Assembly: GCA_040768905.1 (NCBI GenBank) | Contig: JAXGMA010000001.1 | Span: 806,001-870,000, forward strand | Direction: 5' to 3' | Length of the DNA stretch: 64,000 nucleotides | Source: SZUA-584 sp040768905 | GTDB taxonomy: Bacteria > Bacillota > Clostridia > Christensenellales > SZUA-584 | The notes under the pieces: generated by a model | The model's input: the letters and a program-made list of their open reading frames with translations, nothing else | Told to the model about the DNA's origin: nothing | Databases searched by the model: none | Position numbers and translations under genes: made by a program | In this document: positions 34,964 to 42,724 of the stretch, in pieces | How the letters are laid out: the number at the start of each line of letters is the position of its first letter | Position numbering within the stretch: the first letter of the stretch is position 1

Positions 34964-36479
34964 AAGCAGACGCGTCCAGCTATCTATGGAATACAAGATC
35001 ATGATCATCGATGATGAGCAAGGCATCATAGACAGCATTCAGGCGTTGCTCAATCGTAATGGGTACTGGTGTATCGGCTATACCGACCCGCTGGCAGGTT
35101 TGGATGAATTGATGAACAGCCATTATGACCTTCTGGTGCTTGATTATTTTATGCAGCCGATACACGGGGAAACAGTCGTCGAGCGTATCCGCACAAAAGA
35201 CTCAGAGCTTTATATACTGCTGCTGACGGGCTACAAGGATCTTGCGCCTCCGATAAGCACAATCAAATCGCTTGATATCCAAGCGTATTGTGAAAAGAGC
35301 GACAGGCTTGACCAGCTGCAGCTGCTTATTGAATCTGGCATCAAGTCTATCTCTCAGATGCGTACCATACAAAAGTTCCGCGACGGCCTTCAAAGCATCC
35401 TTGGGTCTGTGCCAAAGATCTATCAGTTACAGCCTATAGGAAATATACTTGAAGAGATCCTGATTCAGCTGTTACCCATGGCAAACAGTTCAGACGCCTT
35501 TATCCTTGTTGACGATATACCAAGCATCGAACAGTCGGGAGACCAGAATTCGCAGAAAAGTATTTTTAAAGGCATTGGTAAATATAATGTCCAGATTGAT
35601 GAGTTTACCGAGCTTTTAGACCATAAGCTTATGGAGGATATCGGACGCGCACGTACTGAAATGAAGGCTTTACAGCACCCAGACGGTGTGATCATACCTC
35701 TCGGCAATGAGTCAAACAGCGCAATCGGCGTCATATATGTGAGCAGTATCGATTTAGATGAGGGTATAAAACTTCTTCAGATATATGCGCGGCAAGCTGC
35801 CTCATCGATCAACAACGCTTTTCTGCACTCTTTGGTCAACACAAAGAACGAAGAATTGAACAATACATACGCACAGCTTAAAGTAAGATATATGGATACC
35901 ATCGAAGTGCTGCGGCTGACGGTTGATGCAAAAGACGAATATACGCGCGGCCATTCTGACAGGGTCTCAAATTATGCGGTGAGGATCGGAGAAAAACTTG
36001 GCCTTTCTACGCAAGAGATAGAAAAACTGCGTATTGCAGGCATATTTCACGATATAGGCAAGATCGGGACTGCTGATGACATACTTCTAAAAAAGCAAAG
36101 CCTTGATCAAACAGAATACGACCAGATCAAGCAACACCCCATAAAGGGCGCAATGATCTTATCTGCGGTATCTATGTTTCAAGATATCGTGCCGATCGTT
36201 CGGCATCATCATGAACATATGGACGGCTCTGGTTATCCTGACGGATTGTCCGGTGAAAAAATCGGGCTTTTAGCGCGCATCATTTCTGTTGCAGATGCTT
36301 TCGATGCCATGATGAGCGATCGGCATTACAGAAAGCATTTGTCCCTTGACAGCACAAAAACACAGCTTCTTGAAGGAGCCGGAACACAGTTCGATAAAAA
36401 TGTCGTCAATGCATTGCTTGAGGCTCTGGATACGGATACAGAATTGCAGCAAAGCATCACTGCTTATCCGCATGCATAA
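34956..36479 (+). CDS. Response regulator with HD-GYP output domain
   Basis: 507 aa. The receiver domain (~12-130) has IIDDE, the phospho-acceptor Asp in LLVLDYFMQP (~61), LLTG and CEKSD. A GAF-like middle region (~165-310) follows. The HD-GYP domain (~320-500) is complete: HSDRVSNYA, HDIGKIGTADDILLK, HHHEHMDGSGYPDGL and ADAFDAM. HD-GYP enzymes usually hydrolyse cyclic di-GMP. I chose ATG 34956, eight bases after GGAGG and overlapping the kinase stop (34961-34963). The frame is open further upstream inside the kinase gene but has no better start. The pair with the kinase is clear; the phosphorylation effect is inferred. Confidence 0.93.
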   Translation: MRKSRRVQLSMEYKIMIIDDEQGIIDSIQALLNRNGYWCIGYTDPLAGLDELMNSHYDLLVLDYFMQPIHGETVVERIRTKDSELYILLLTGYKDLAPPISTIKSLDIQAYCEKSDRLDQLQLLIESGIKSISQMRTIQKFRDGLQSILGSVPKIYQLQPIGNILEEILIQLLPMANSSDAFILVDDIPSIEQSGDQNSQKSIFKGIGKYNVQIDEFTELLDHKLMEDIGRARTEMKALQHPDGVIIPLGNESNSAIGVIYVSSIDLDEGIKLLQIYARQAASSINNAFLHSLVNTKNEELNNTYAQLKVRYMDTIEVLRLTVDAKDEYTRGHSDRVSNYAVRIGEKLGLSTQEIEKLRIAGIFHDIGKIGTADDILLKKQSLDQTEYDQIKQHPIKGAMILSAVSMFQDIVPIVRHHHEHMDGSGYPDGLSGEKIGLLARIISVADAFDAMMSDRHYRKHLSLDSTKTQLLEGAGTQFDKNVVNALLEALDTDTELQQSITAYPHA

Positions 36480-36662
36480 ACATACTGAACAAAGGATAAT
36501 GTGCTGGCAGTGACCAATTTAAGATCATTTGATGTATGGATCGTTTTATGATTAACTGCGGGATAACTCTATGGCTTATGGCAGATGTTGCCCTTGTGAT
36601 ACCAACGAGATAATAACAGATTGCTGATTTGCAGGTTAAGATTGGTTTAAAGGAGAAAAATA

Positions 36663-38063
36663 GTGGATAATAACCAGGTCGGCGTCATAGGGCTTTCGGT
36701 CATGGGTAAAAACCTTGCCTTGAACATTGCGGAAAAAGGCTATTCTGTCTCTGCTTATAACAGGACACCGGATAAAACAAAAGATCTGCTTCATCAATCA
36801 GCAGATAAAAAGATTGTTGGTTATTATTCAATGAATGATTTCGTATCTTCTTTGGAAAAGCCGCGAAAAATCATTCTCATGGTGAAAGCAGGCGAAGCCG
36901 TTGATGCCACGATCGATCAGCTGGCCGGCCTTGTTTCAAGGGGGGATGTGTTGATAGACGGCGGGAATTCGTATTTTGCTGATACGATAAGAAGAAATAA
37001 CGCGCTGGATGCAAAAGGCATTTTATTTATCGGCGCAGGTATTTCAGGCGGCGAAGAAGGCGCGCGGAACGGGCCTGCCATTATGCCCGGGGGAGAAAAA
37101 GCCGCATACCGTCTGGCTGAACCGATACTCACCGACATTTCAGCGAAGGTTGATGGAGAGCCTTGCTGCAGCTATATCGGAAAAAACGGATCAGGGCACT
37201 TTGTCAAAATGGTTCACAACGGTATTGAATATGCGGATATGCAGCTGATCTGCGAGGCCTATTCAATAATGAAAAACCTGCTTTCTATGACTGTCCCGCA
37301 AATACAGGCCGTATTCGATGACTGGAACAGCGGAGAGTTAAGCAGTTACCTTATTGAAATCACTTCAGATATTTTGAAAAAAACAGATCCGGATACGGAT
37401 AGATTTCTGGTCGATCTTATTTTGGATGTGGCTGAACAAAAAGGGACAGGGAAATGGACCAGCAAGATCGCTCTGGATTTGGGGGTGGCTGTGCCGACGA
37501 TCACCCAGGCTGTGCATGAGCGTTACCTTTCTGCTATCAAGCCACAGCGCTTGCAAGCCAGCATGATACTGGGAGGGCCAAGCAGTGCCGTTTCTAAGAA
37601 CAAGGAATTTGTTGATTCTGTACAAAAAGCTCTTTATGCAAGCAAGATCTGTGCTTATGCCCAAGGCTTTGGTTTGATGGCGGCGGCTTCGCATGCATAC
37701 GGATGGAACTTAGATCTTGGGAGCATCGCGAAGATATTCCGGGGCGGCTGCATCATTAGAGCACAATTTCTGGACAGGATCATGGAGGCGTATTTAAGGG
37801 AGCCAGACCTTAAGAATCTGTTGCTGGATGATTATTTTGCAGATATAACCAAAGCGAATCAAAACGCTTGGAGAGATGTGGTCGCAACGGCAGTTTTATC
37901 AGGCATTCCTGTGAACGGTTTTTCAAGCGCACTTGGTTATTATGACAGTTACAGGACCAAAGATCTCCCGATGAATCTTCTGCAGGCACAAAGAGATTAC
38001 TTTGGCGCGCACAGCTATCAAAGGATAGATAAAGAAGGCGTGTTTCATACACAGTGGAAATAG
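36663..38063 (+). CDS. gnd: 6-phosphogluconate dehydrogenase, decarboxylating
   Basis: 466 aa. It converts 6-phosphogluconate to ribulose 5-phosphate with CO2 release and NADPH formation. The Rossmann motif is GVIGLSVMGKNLALNIAEKG; GNSYFADTIRR, GISGGEEGARNGPAIMPGG and the active-site GSGHFVKMVHNGIEYADMQ (Lys, Asn) follow. GTG start after AAAGGAG. It is 183 bp after the HD-GYP regulator. TTGCCC, 17 bases, TAATAA in that gap (about 36590-36618) is a possible own promoter, so it need not share the NRPS transcript. zwf follows directly. Confidence 0.96.
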   Translation: MDNNQVGVIGLSVMGKNLALNIAEKGYSVSAYNRTPDKTKDLLHQSADKKIVGYYSMNDFVSSLEKPRKIILMVKAGEAVDATIDQLAGLVSRGDVLIDGGNSYFADTIRRNNALDAKGILFIGAGISGGEEGARNGPAIMPGGEKAAYRLAEPILTDISAKVDGEPCCSYIGKNGSGHFVKMVHNGIEYADMQLICEAYSIMKNLLSMTVPQIQAVFDDWNSGELSSYLIEITSDILKKTDPDTDRFLVDLILDVAEQKGTGKWTSKIALDLGVAVPTITQAVHERYLSAIKPQRLQASMILGGPSSAVSKNKEFVDSVQKALYASKICAYAQGFGLMAAASHAYGWNLDLGSIAKIFRGGCIIRAQFLDRIMEAYLREPDLKNLLLDDYFADITKANQNAWRDVVATAVLSGIPVNGFSSALGYYDSYRTKDLPMNLLQAQRDYFGAHSYQRIDKEGVFHTQWK

Positions 38064-38143
38064 CGAACTGTCATGATCGTACCGCTTGCTTAAAAACAAA
38101 TAAATTTAAACGTTCTGCAAACATAAGAGACGAAGGAGGACGC

Positions 38144-39634
38144 GTGCTTCAATCAACCCAACAAGAACAAATGTCGCCCTTTGTGTTTGTTATTTTCGGA
38201 GGAACTGGTGATCTGACGAAAAACAAGCTGATCCCTGCCTTGTTGAATCTTTTCAAAGCTGGGCTTTTATCTTCCGGCTTTTCTGTTGTGGCAGTCGGCA
38301 GAAAGGAACATTCTCACGCGTCGTATAAAGACTTATTGCATGCATGCCTTTTCGGCGAAAATGACTCGGATGAAGCGTGGCCCTTGTTTTGTGAAAGGCT
38401 TTATTATTACAACCTCAATTTTTCAATTGATAAAGAGGGATATAAGAATTTAAAAGCATATTTGGACAGGCTTGATAATCAGTACCAAACCCTTGGCAAC
38501 CGAATATTTTATCTTGCTGTTGAACCAGGTTTGTTCGAGGCCGTTGTGCGCAATTTAAAAACAAACAACATGATAGAGAACAAGGCCTGCTGGCAGAGAG
38601 TGATGCTGGAAAAACCGTTCGGCACGAGCCTTAATGATGCCATAGCTTTAAACAAAAACTTATTATCGCATATCGATGAGGACAGAATTTTCAGGGTTGA
38701 CCATTATCTTGGAAAAGAAATGATTCAGGATATCATCGCGATACGCTTTTGCAACCTGGTGTTTGAAACGCTCTGGAACCGGCATTATATTGACAACATA
38801 CAAATCACGTTATCGGAACAGAGCGGCGTCGAATCGAGAGGCGCGTATTATGAGAATGCCGGCATATTGAGAGATATGGTGCAGAATCATATCTTACAGA
38901 TGCTTGCGCTCATTTGTATGGAAGCTCCGGCGAGCCTTGATGCCGCTCATATAAGGCAGGAAAAAATAAAAGCGCTCCAATCACTCAGGCTTTTTGATGA
39001 GGGGTCGGACTGCAAAGATATAGTGCTTGGGCAATACGGCAGCGGATATATCGGTGCACAAAAGGTTCCCGGTTACCGTGATGAGCAAAAGGTGCACAAA
39101 GATTCACAAGTAGCCACTTTCATTGCTCTTAAAGCATTCGTGGACAACGAACGCTGGAAAGATGTGCCTTTTTATATACGTTCCGGTAAAAGGCTTGATA
39201 ATAAAGCATCCCATATCGTCATTCAGTTTAAAAATAATGCTTGTACCAAGGCTTATGATGAATTCAAAAACATCGAGCCAAACTGTCTGGTTATAAAGAT
39301 ACAACCGGAGGAAGGGATCTTATATCAGATCAACTCCAAAATACCCGGCCAAAATTTCTTGATTGAAAAAATCAAATTGGATTATTGCCAGTCGTGCCAG
39401 GCGGACTACAATTCGCCAGAGGCGTACGAACGCATCATACTGGATGCAGCAGCTGATAACCATGCGTTGTTTGCGAGCTGGGAAGAGCTTGTGCATTCAT
39501 GGGTTTACACAGAAAGCATAGAAAAAGCCAATGCCTGTTTCTGCGAATTCCCCAATTACGAGGCGGGTTCATCAGGCCCCAAGGAAGCCAAGGAGATGAT
39601 CAGGCGGGACGGCAGAGCCTGGTGGGAGAGTTGA
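38144..39634 (+). CDS. zwf: Glucose-6-phosphate 1-dehydrogenase
   Basis: 496 aa. First enzyme of the oxidative pentose phosphate pathway, giving NADPH. The coenzyme motif is FGGTGDLTKNKLIPALLNLF and the active site is RVDHYLGKEMIQDI (the family has RIDHYLGK). MLEKPFG and YYENAGILRDMVQNH are also present. I chose GTG 38144, four bases after AAGGAGG; the frame is open from an ATG at 38054 that overlaps the end of gnd, but this would put an unusual 30-residue tail before the fold. Together with gnd it makes a complete oxidative branch apart from the lactonase. Confidence 0.95.
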   Translation: MLQSTQQEQMSPFVFVIFGGTGDLTKNKLIPALLNLFKAGLLSSGFSVVAVGRKEHSHASYKDLLHACLFGENDSDEAWPLFCERLYYYNLNFSIDKEGYKNLKAYLDRLDNQYQTLGNRIFYLAVEPGLFEAVVRNLKTNNMIENKACWQRVMLEKPFGTSLNDAIALNKNLLSHIDEDRIFRVDHYLGKEMIQDIIAIRFCNLVFETLWNRHYIDNIQITLSEQSGVESRGAYYENAGILRDMVQNHILQMLALICMEAPASLDAAHIRQEKIKALQSLRLFDEGSDCKDIVLGQYGSGYIGAQKVPGYRDEQKVHKDSQVATFIALKAFVDNERWKDVPFYIRSGKRLDNKASHIVIQFKNNACTKAYDEFKNIEPNCLVIKIQPEEGILYQINSKIPGQNFLIEKIKLDYCQSCQADYNSPEAYERIILDAAADNHALFASWEELVHSWVYTESIEKANACFCEFPNYEAGSSGPKEAKEMIRRDGRAWWES

Positions 39635-39659
39635 ATTTATTAATTTGGAGGAGCTGTCA

Positions 39660-40310
39660 ATGATCTTTGATATTTCAATGACGATCCATAAGGAAATGAT
39701 GACCTATAAAAACTACGATAAAAACAGGCCTGTATTGACGCTCCAAAGAAAAATACCGGAAGACAGCGTCAATGAGTCTTCGATTTTTATGAATCTGCAT
39801 ACAGGCACACATATAGACGCAGCTTTCCATATGGAAAAAAGCGGTGCAACGATAGAACAGACAGATGTAAAAAGGCTGATCACGCCCTGCCGTGTCTTGG
39901 ATATGACAAACGTTCAGGACGGCATTGAAGAATGTGATCTGATCGATAAAGATATCAAACAGGGCAGTTTTCTGCTTTTTAAAACGTCAAATTCGTTTTC
40001 CGACTCGTTTTCGTATGAGTTCATATACCTAAAATACAGCGGCGCCAAATACCTGGCGGATATGAAGATCGCAGGTGTTGGCACCGACGCGCTTGGCATT
40101 GAAAGAAATCAGCCGGGCCATGATACCCACAAGATACTGATGCGCAGTTCCATCATCATCATTGAAGGCTTAAGGCTCAAAGACGTTCCGGCAGGAGATT
40201 ATTTGATGTGTGCGCTGCCTCTTAAGGTCAAAGGCGCTGACGGCGCTCCGGCCAGAGTCATCCTTCTTTCGCCGGAATCTGCCAGCCTGTTTTTATCGAA
40301 AAACGTATAA
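39660..40310 (+). CDS. Cyclase family protein (kynurenine-formamidase-like)
   Basis: 216 aa. The metal motif HTGTHIDAAFHM is the family signature (HxGTHxDxPxH with Pro replaced by Ala), preceded by ISMTIHKEMMTY (a degenerate S/T-P-x-W). LFKTSNSF and GVGTDALGIE match later family blocks. Known members hydrolyse N-formylkynurenine or other amides or cyclise polyketides; the substrate here is not known. The ATG follows GGAGGAG by six bases. It lies 25 bp after zwf, so it may be in the same operon, but no metabolic link is evident. Confidence 0.85.
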   Translation: MIFDISMTIHKEMMTYKNYDKNRPVLTLQRKIPEDSVNESSIFMNLHTGTHIDAAFHMEKSGATIEQTDVKRLITPCRVLDMTNVQDGIEECDLIDKDIKQGSFLLFKTSNSFSDSFSYEFIYLKYSGAKYLADMKIAGVGTDALGIERNQPGHDTHKILMRSSIIIIEGLRLKDVPAGDYLMCALPLKVKGADGAPARVILLSPESASLFLSKNV

Positions 40311-40359
40311 TCCTTTTTACCGTTTGATTGGTGCGATATTTTTATCATAAAAGTCATCA

Positions 40360-40388
40360 AAAAAAGCCCGTTGTGCCGGGCTTTTTTT
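40360..40388. terminator. Bidirectional terminator between cyclase gene and tRNA cluster
   Basis: AAAAAAGCCCG, TTGTGC, CGGGCTTTTTTT: a strong stem with a T-run on both strands. It ends the tRNA operon (minus) and the zwf/cyclase transcript (plus). Confidence 0.9.
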
Positions 40389-40389
40389 C

Positions 40390-40477
40390 TGGTGCGAGAA
40401 ACAGGACTTGAACCTGCACGGGTTTGACCCCACTGGAACCTGAATCCAGCGCGTCTGCCAGTTCCGCCATTCTCGCA
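40390..40477 (-). tRNA. tRNA-Leu (CAG)
   Basis: 88 bases with encoded CCA. Acceptor TGCGAGA/TCTCGCA, anticodon loop TTCAGGT between CTGGA and TCCAG, long variable arm as in class II tRNAs, and GGTTCAAGTCC T arm. Last gene of the cluster. Confidence 0.95.
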
Positions 40478-40492
40478 CTGTGGCGATCATGA

Positions 40493-40577
40493 TGGTGGAG
40501 GGAGGTGGATTCGAACCACCGAAGTCGTTGACAACAGATTTACAGTCTGCTCCCTTTGGCCGCTCGGGAATCCCTCC
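40493..40577 (-). tRNA. tRNA-Tyr (GTA)
   Basis: 85 bases with CCA. Acceptor GGAGGGA, anticodon GTA in CTGTAAA, long variable arm, T loop TTCGAAT. Confidence 0.96.
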
Positions 40578-40580
40578 GTG

Positions 40581-40656
40581 TGGAGCTGATGATGGGACTC
40601 GAACCCGCAACCTGCTGATTACAAATCAGCTGCTCTACCGATTGAGCTACATCAGC
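40581..40656 (-). tRNA. tRNA-Thr (TGT)
   Basis: 76 bases with CCA. Acceptor GCTGATG/CATCAGC, anticodon TGT in TTTGTAA, T loop TTCGAGT. Confidence 0.96.
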
Positions 40657-40666
40657 TTAAAAAAAA

Positions 40667-40742
40667 TGGTGCCTCAGGACAGAATCGAACTGTCGACACA
40701 GGGATTTTCAGTCCCTTGCTCTACCGACTGAGCTACCGAGGC
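40667..40742 (-). tRNA. tRNA-Phe (GAA)
   Basis: 76 bases with CCA. Acceptor GCCTCGG, anticodon GAA in CTGAAAA, T loop TTCGATT. Confidence 0.96.
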
Positions 40743-40782
40743 TTAAAGCCCCAAAGTATCACATGATTCTTTGAGGATGAAT

Positions 40783-40859
40783 TGGCGACCCGGAAGGGAC
40801 TCGAACCCTCGACCTCTAGCGTGACAGGCTAGCGTTCTAACCAACTGAACTACCGGGCC
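40783..40859 (-). tRNA. tRNA-Asp (GTC)
   Basis: 77 bases with CCA. Acceptor GGCCCGG with a G-T pair, anticodon GTC in CTGTCAC, T loop TTCGAGT. Confidence 0.96.
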
Positions 40860-40863
40860 AATT

Positions 40864-40940
40864 TGGTGGGGCCTCAGGGACTCGAACCCCGGACCGATCG
40901 GTTATGAGCCGACTGCTCTAACCAACTGAGCTAAGGCCCC
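40864..40940 (-). tRNA. tRNA with CAT anticodon (elongator Met, or Ile2)
   Basis: 77 bases with CCA. Acceptor GGGGCCT/AGGCCCC, anticodon loop CTCATAA. It lacks the three G-C pairs of initiator tRNA below the loop. Elongator Met and lysidine-modified Ile2 tRNAs look alike here, so the amino acid is uncertain. Confidence 0.9.
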
Positions 40941-40958
40941 ACAACCTGAATAAAAAAA

Positions 40959-41033
40959 TGGTGACCCCTAGGAGACTCGAACTCCTGTTACCGCCGTGAA
41001 AGGGCGGTGTCTTAACCGCTTGACCAAGGGGCC
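40959..41033 (-). tRNA. tRNA-Glu (TTC)
   Basis: 75 bases with CCA. Acceptor GGCCCCT, anticodon TTC in CTTTCAC, T loop TTCGAGT. Confidence 0.96.
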
Positions 41034-41054
41034 CTGTTTCATCGAGGAAGAGCC

Positions 41055-41131
41055 TGGTCGGGGTGGAGGGACTTGAACCCCCGGCCCCATGCTCCCAAAG
41101 CACGTGCGCTACCAAACTGCGCTACACCCCG
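41055..41131 (-). tRNA. tRNA-Pro (TGG)
   Basis: 77 bases with CCA. Acceptor CGGGGTG, anticodon TGG in CTTTGGG, T loop TTCAAGT. First gene of the eight-tRNA transcript. Confidence 0.96.
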
Positions 41132-41280
41132 TGTATTTTCGCGACGAAGTATAATATACAGTATTCTTAAACTTATGTCAACTGATTTGAGGCAATATTT
41201 TTGGCTGTATAGATGGCCAGTCAAACTGGCCGCTTCATCAAAGAAACAGACAAATAATTATTAATAAACCCCGCTTAAAG

Positions 41281-41309
41281 TTGATTATATCATCTTCTGT
41301 GTTTATAAT
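41281..41309 (+). promoter_or_regulatory. Promoter of miaB
   Basis: TTGATT (41281-41286), 17 bases, TATAAT (41304-41309): close to the sigma-A consensus, about 45 bases before the miaB start. Confidence 0.75.
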
Positions 41310-41356
41310 AGTTGTGTTAAAAAAATATATTTAGGAAGGCATCGAATCAACAAAAA

Positions 41357-42724
41357 GTGCAGGATTGGATAAGAAACTACATTGCGGAAAATGAGCTTAA
41401 GTATCACGTAGAAACGTATGGCTGCCAAATGAACAGCCATGAGAGCGAAAAAATAGCGGGCGTACTTGAAAATCTCGGGTTTTGTTTATCAAATGAAAAA
41501 ACAAAAGCAGATCTGATCGTTTTCAATACCTGTTGTATCCGCCAGCATGCTGAGGCAAAGCTCAACAGCAATATTGGTGCGCTCAAAGAATATAAGCAGA
41601 ATAAAAAGGATGCGGTGATCGCAGTCTGCGGCTGTATGATGCAGCAGGAAGGCGCGGCAAAAAAGCTGCTGAACCGCTTTCCCTTTGTGGATATCGCTTT
41701 TGGTACGAACGCTATTCATAAATTTGACCAGATGCTCATAAGCGTGCTCAAAGACGGCAAGCGCGCCATAGATATTGACGAGGATGAGAGCATCATAGAA
41801 GGCCTCCCGGCAAAACGCCAGAACGCACCATCGGCTTATGTCAACATCATTTACGGCTGCAACAATTTTTGCTCCTATTGTGTCGTTCCCTATGTCAGAG
41901 GCCGTGAGCGCAGCAGAAACAGCCAGGAAATAATCAACGAGATAAAAGGGCTGGCCGATCAGGGCGTCAGCGAAATCATTCTTCTTGGGCAAAACGTCAA
42001 TTCATACGGAAACGATATAGACGGCATTTCGTTTTCACGGCTTTTACGCAGAATAGACAGTGAAACAGGCATAAAACGTCTGCGCTTTATGACCTCCCAC
42101 CCCAAAGACATATCTGATGCGCTGATCGACTCCTACGGCAGCCTTAGCAGCCTCTGCGAGCATATCCATCTGCCCGTCCAATCCGGCAGCGACCGTATCC
42201 TCAAAGCCATGAACCGCGGCTATACGCGCGGGGAATACCTAGGCATTGCTGAGCGCATAAAGCGCCGTGTTCCTGAAATGGCGATCACAACAGACATCAT
42301 CGTGGGTTTCCCCGGAGAAACTGAGGATGACTTTTTGCAGACGCTCTGCCTTGTTGAAGATATCGGGTATGATGCGGCTTATACATTTGCTTACTCGCCG
42401 CGTTCCATGACAAAAGCGGCCTCTCTGCCTGGGCACCTTAACAGGCAGGAAAAATCCGAGCGCCTTTTAAGGCTCAATCAGCTTGTCAAGGGCATACAGC
42501 AGCGCCGCAACAAGGCATACCTTGGACGCACGGTGGAAGTGCTGATAGACAGCCACAGCAAAAGGTCAGACTCGGAGGTCGGCGGCCGTACAAGAACGGC
42601 TAAAACGGTGAATCTGGCAGGCGAAAAAACCGAATTAGGTAAATTTATAAACGTAAAGATCGACAAGGTGATGACGCATACGCTTCGCGGAAGACGGGAA
42701 TCAGGGGATGATTATGAATCGTGA
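41357..42724 (+). CDS. miaB: tRNA-2-methylthio-N6-dimethylallyladenosine synthase
   Basis: 455 aa radical-SAM methylthiotransferase acting on A37 of tRNAs after MiaA. The N-terminal UPF0004 domain has VETYGCQMNSHESE and NTCCIRQHAE with its cluster Cys residues. The radical-SAM motif is YGCNNFCSYCVVPYVRGRERS (CxxxCxxC). IHLPVQSGSDRILKAMNRGY follows, and a TRAM domain ends the protein. The only in-frame start is GTG 41357; the nearest good ribosome binding site (AGGAAGG, 41333-41339) is 17 bases away, so translation initiation is unusual or the start is mis-set. miaA lies 7 kb downstream. Confidence 0.95.
   Translation: MQDWIRNYIAENELKYHVETYGCQMNSHESEKIAGVLENLGFCLSNEKTKADLIVFNTCCIRQHAEAKLNSNIGALKEYKQNKKDAVIAVCGCMMQQEGAAKKLLNRFPFVDIAFGTNAIHKFDQMLISVLKDGKRAIDIDEDESIIEGLPAKRQNAPSAYVNIIYGCNNFCSYCVVPYVRGRERSRNSQEIINEIKGLADQGVSEIILLGQNVNSYGNDIDGISFSRLLRRIDSETGIKRLRFMTSHPKDISDALIDSYGSLSSLCEHIHLPVQSGSDRILKAMNRGYTRGEYLGIAERIKRRVPEMAITTDIIVGFPGETEDDFLQTLCLVEDIGYDAAYTFAYSPRSMTKAASLPGHLNRQEKSERLLRLNQLVKGIQQRRNKAYLGRTVEVLIDSHSKRSDSEVGGRTRTAKTVNLAGEKTELGKFINVKIDKVMTHTLRGRRESGDDYES

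Noticed and set aside
40317..41264. Open reading frames on both strands across the tRNA cluster
   Set aside because: They translate tRNA sequences (for example the GGGFEPPKS and DGTRTRNLL patterns), a well known artefact. The tRNA folds explain the region fully.
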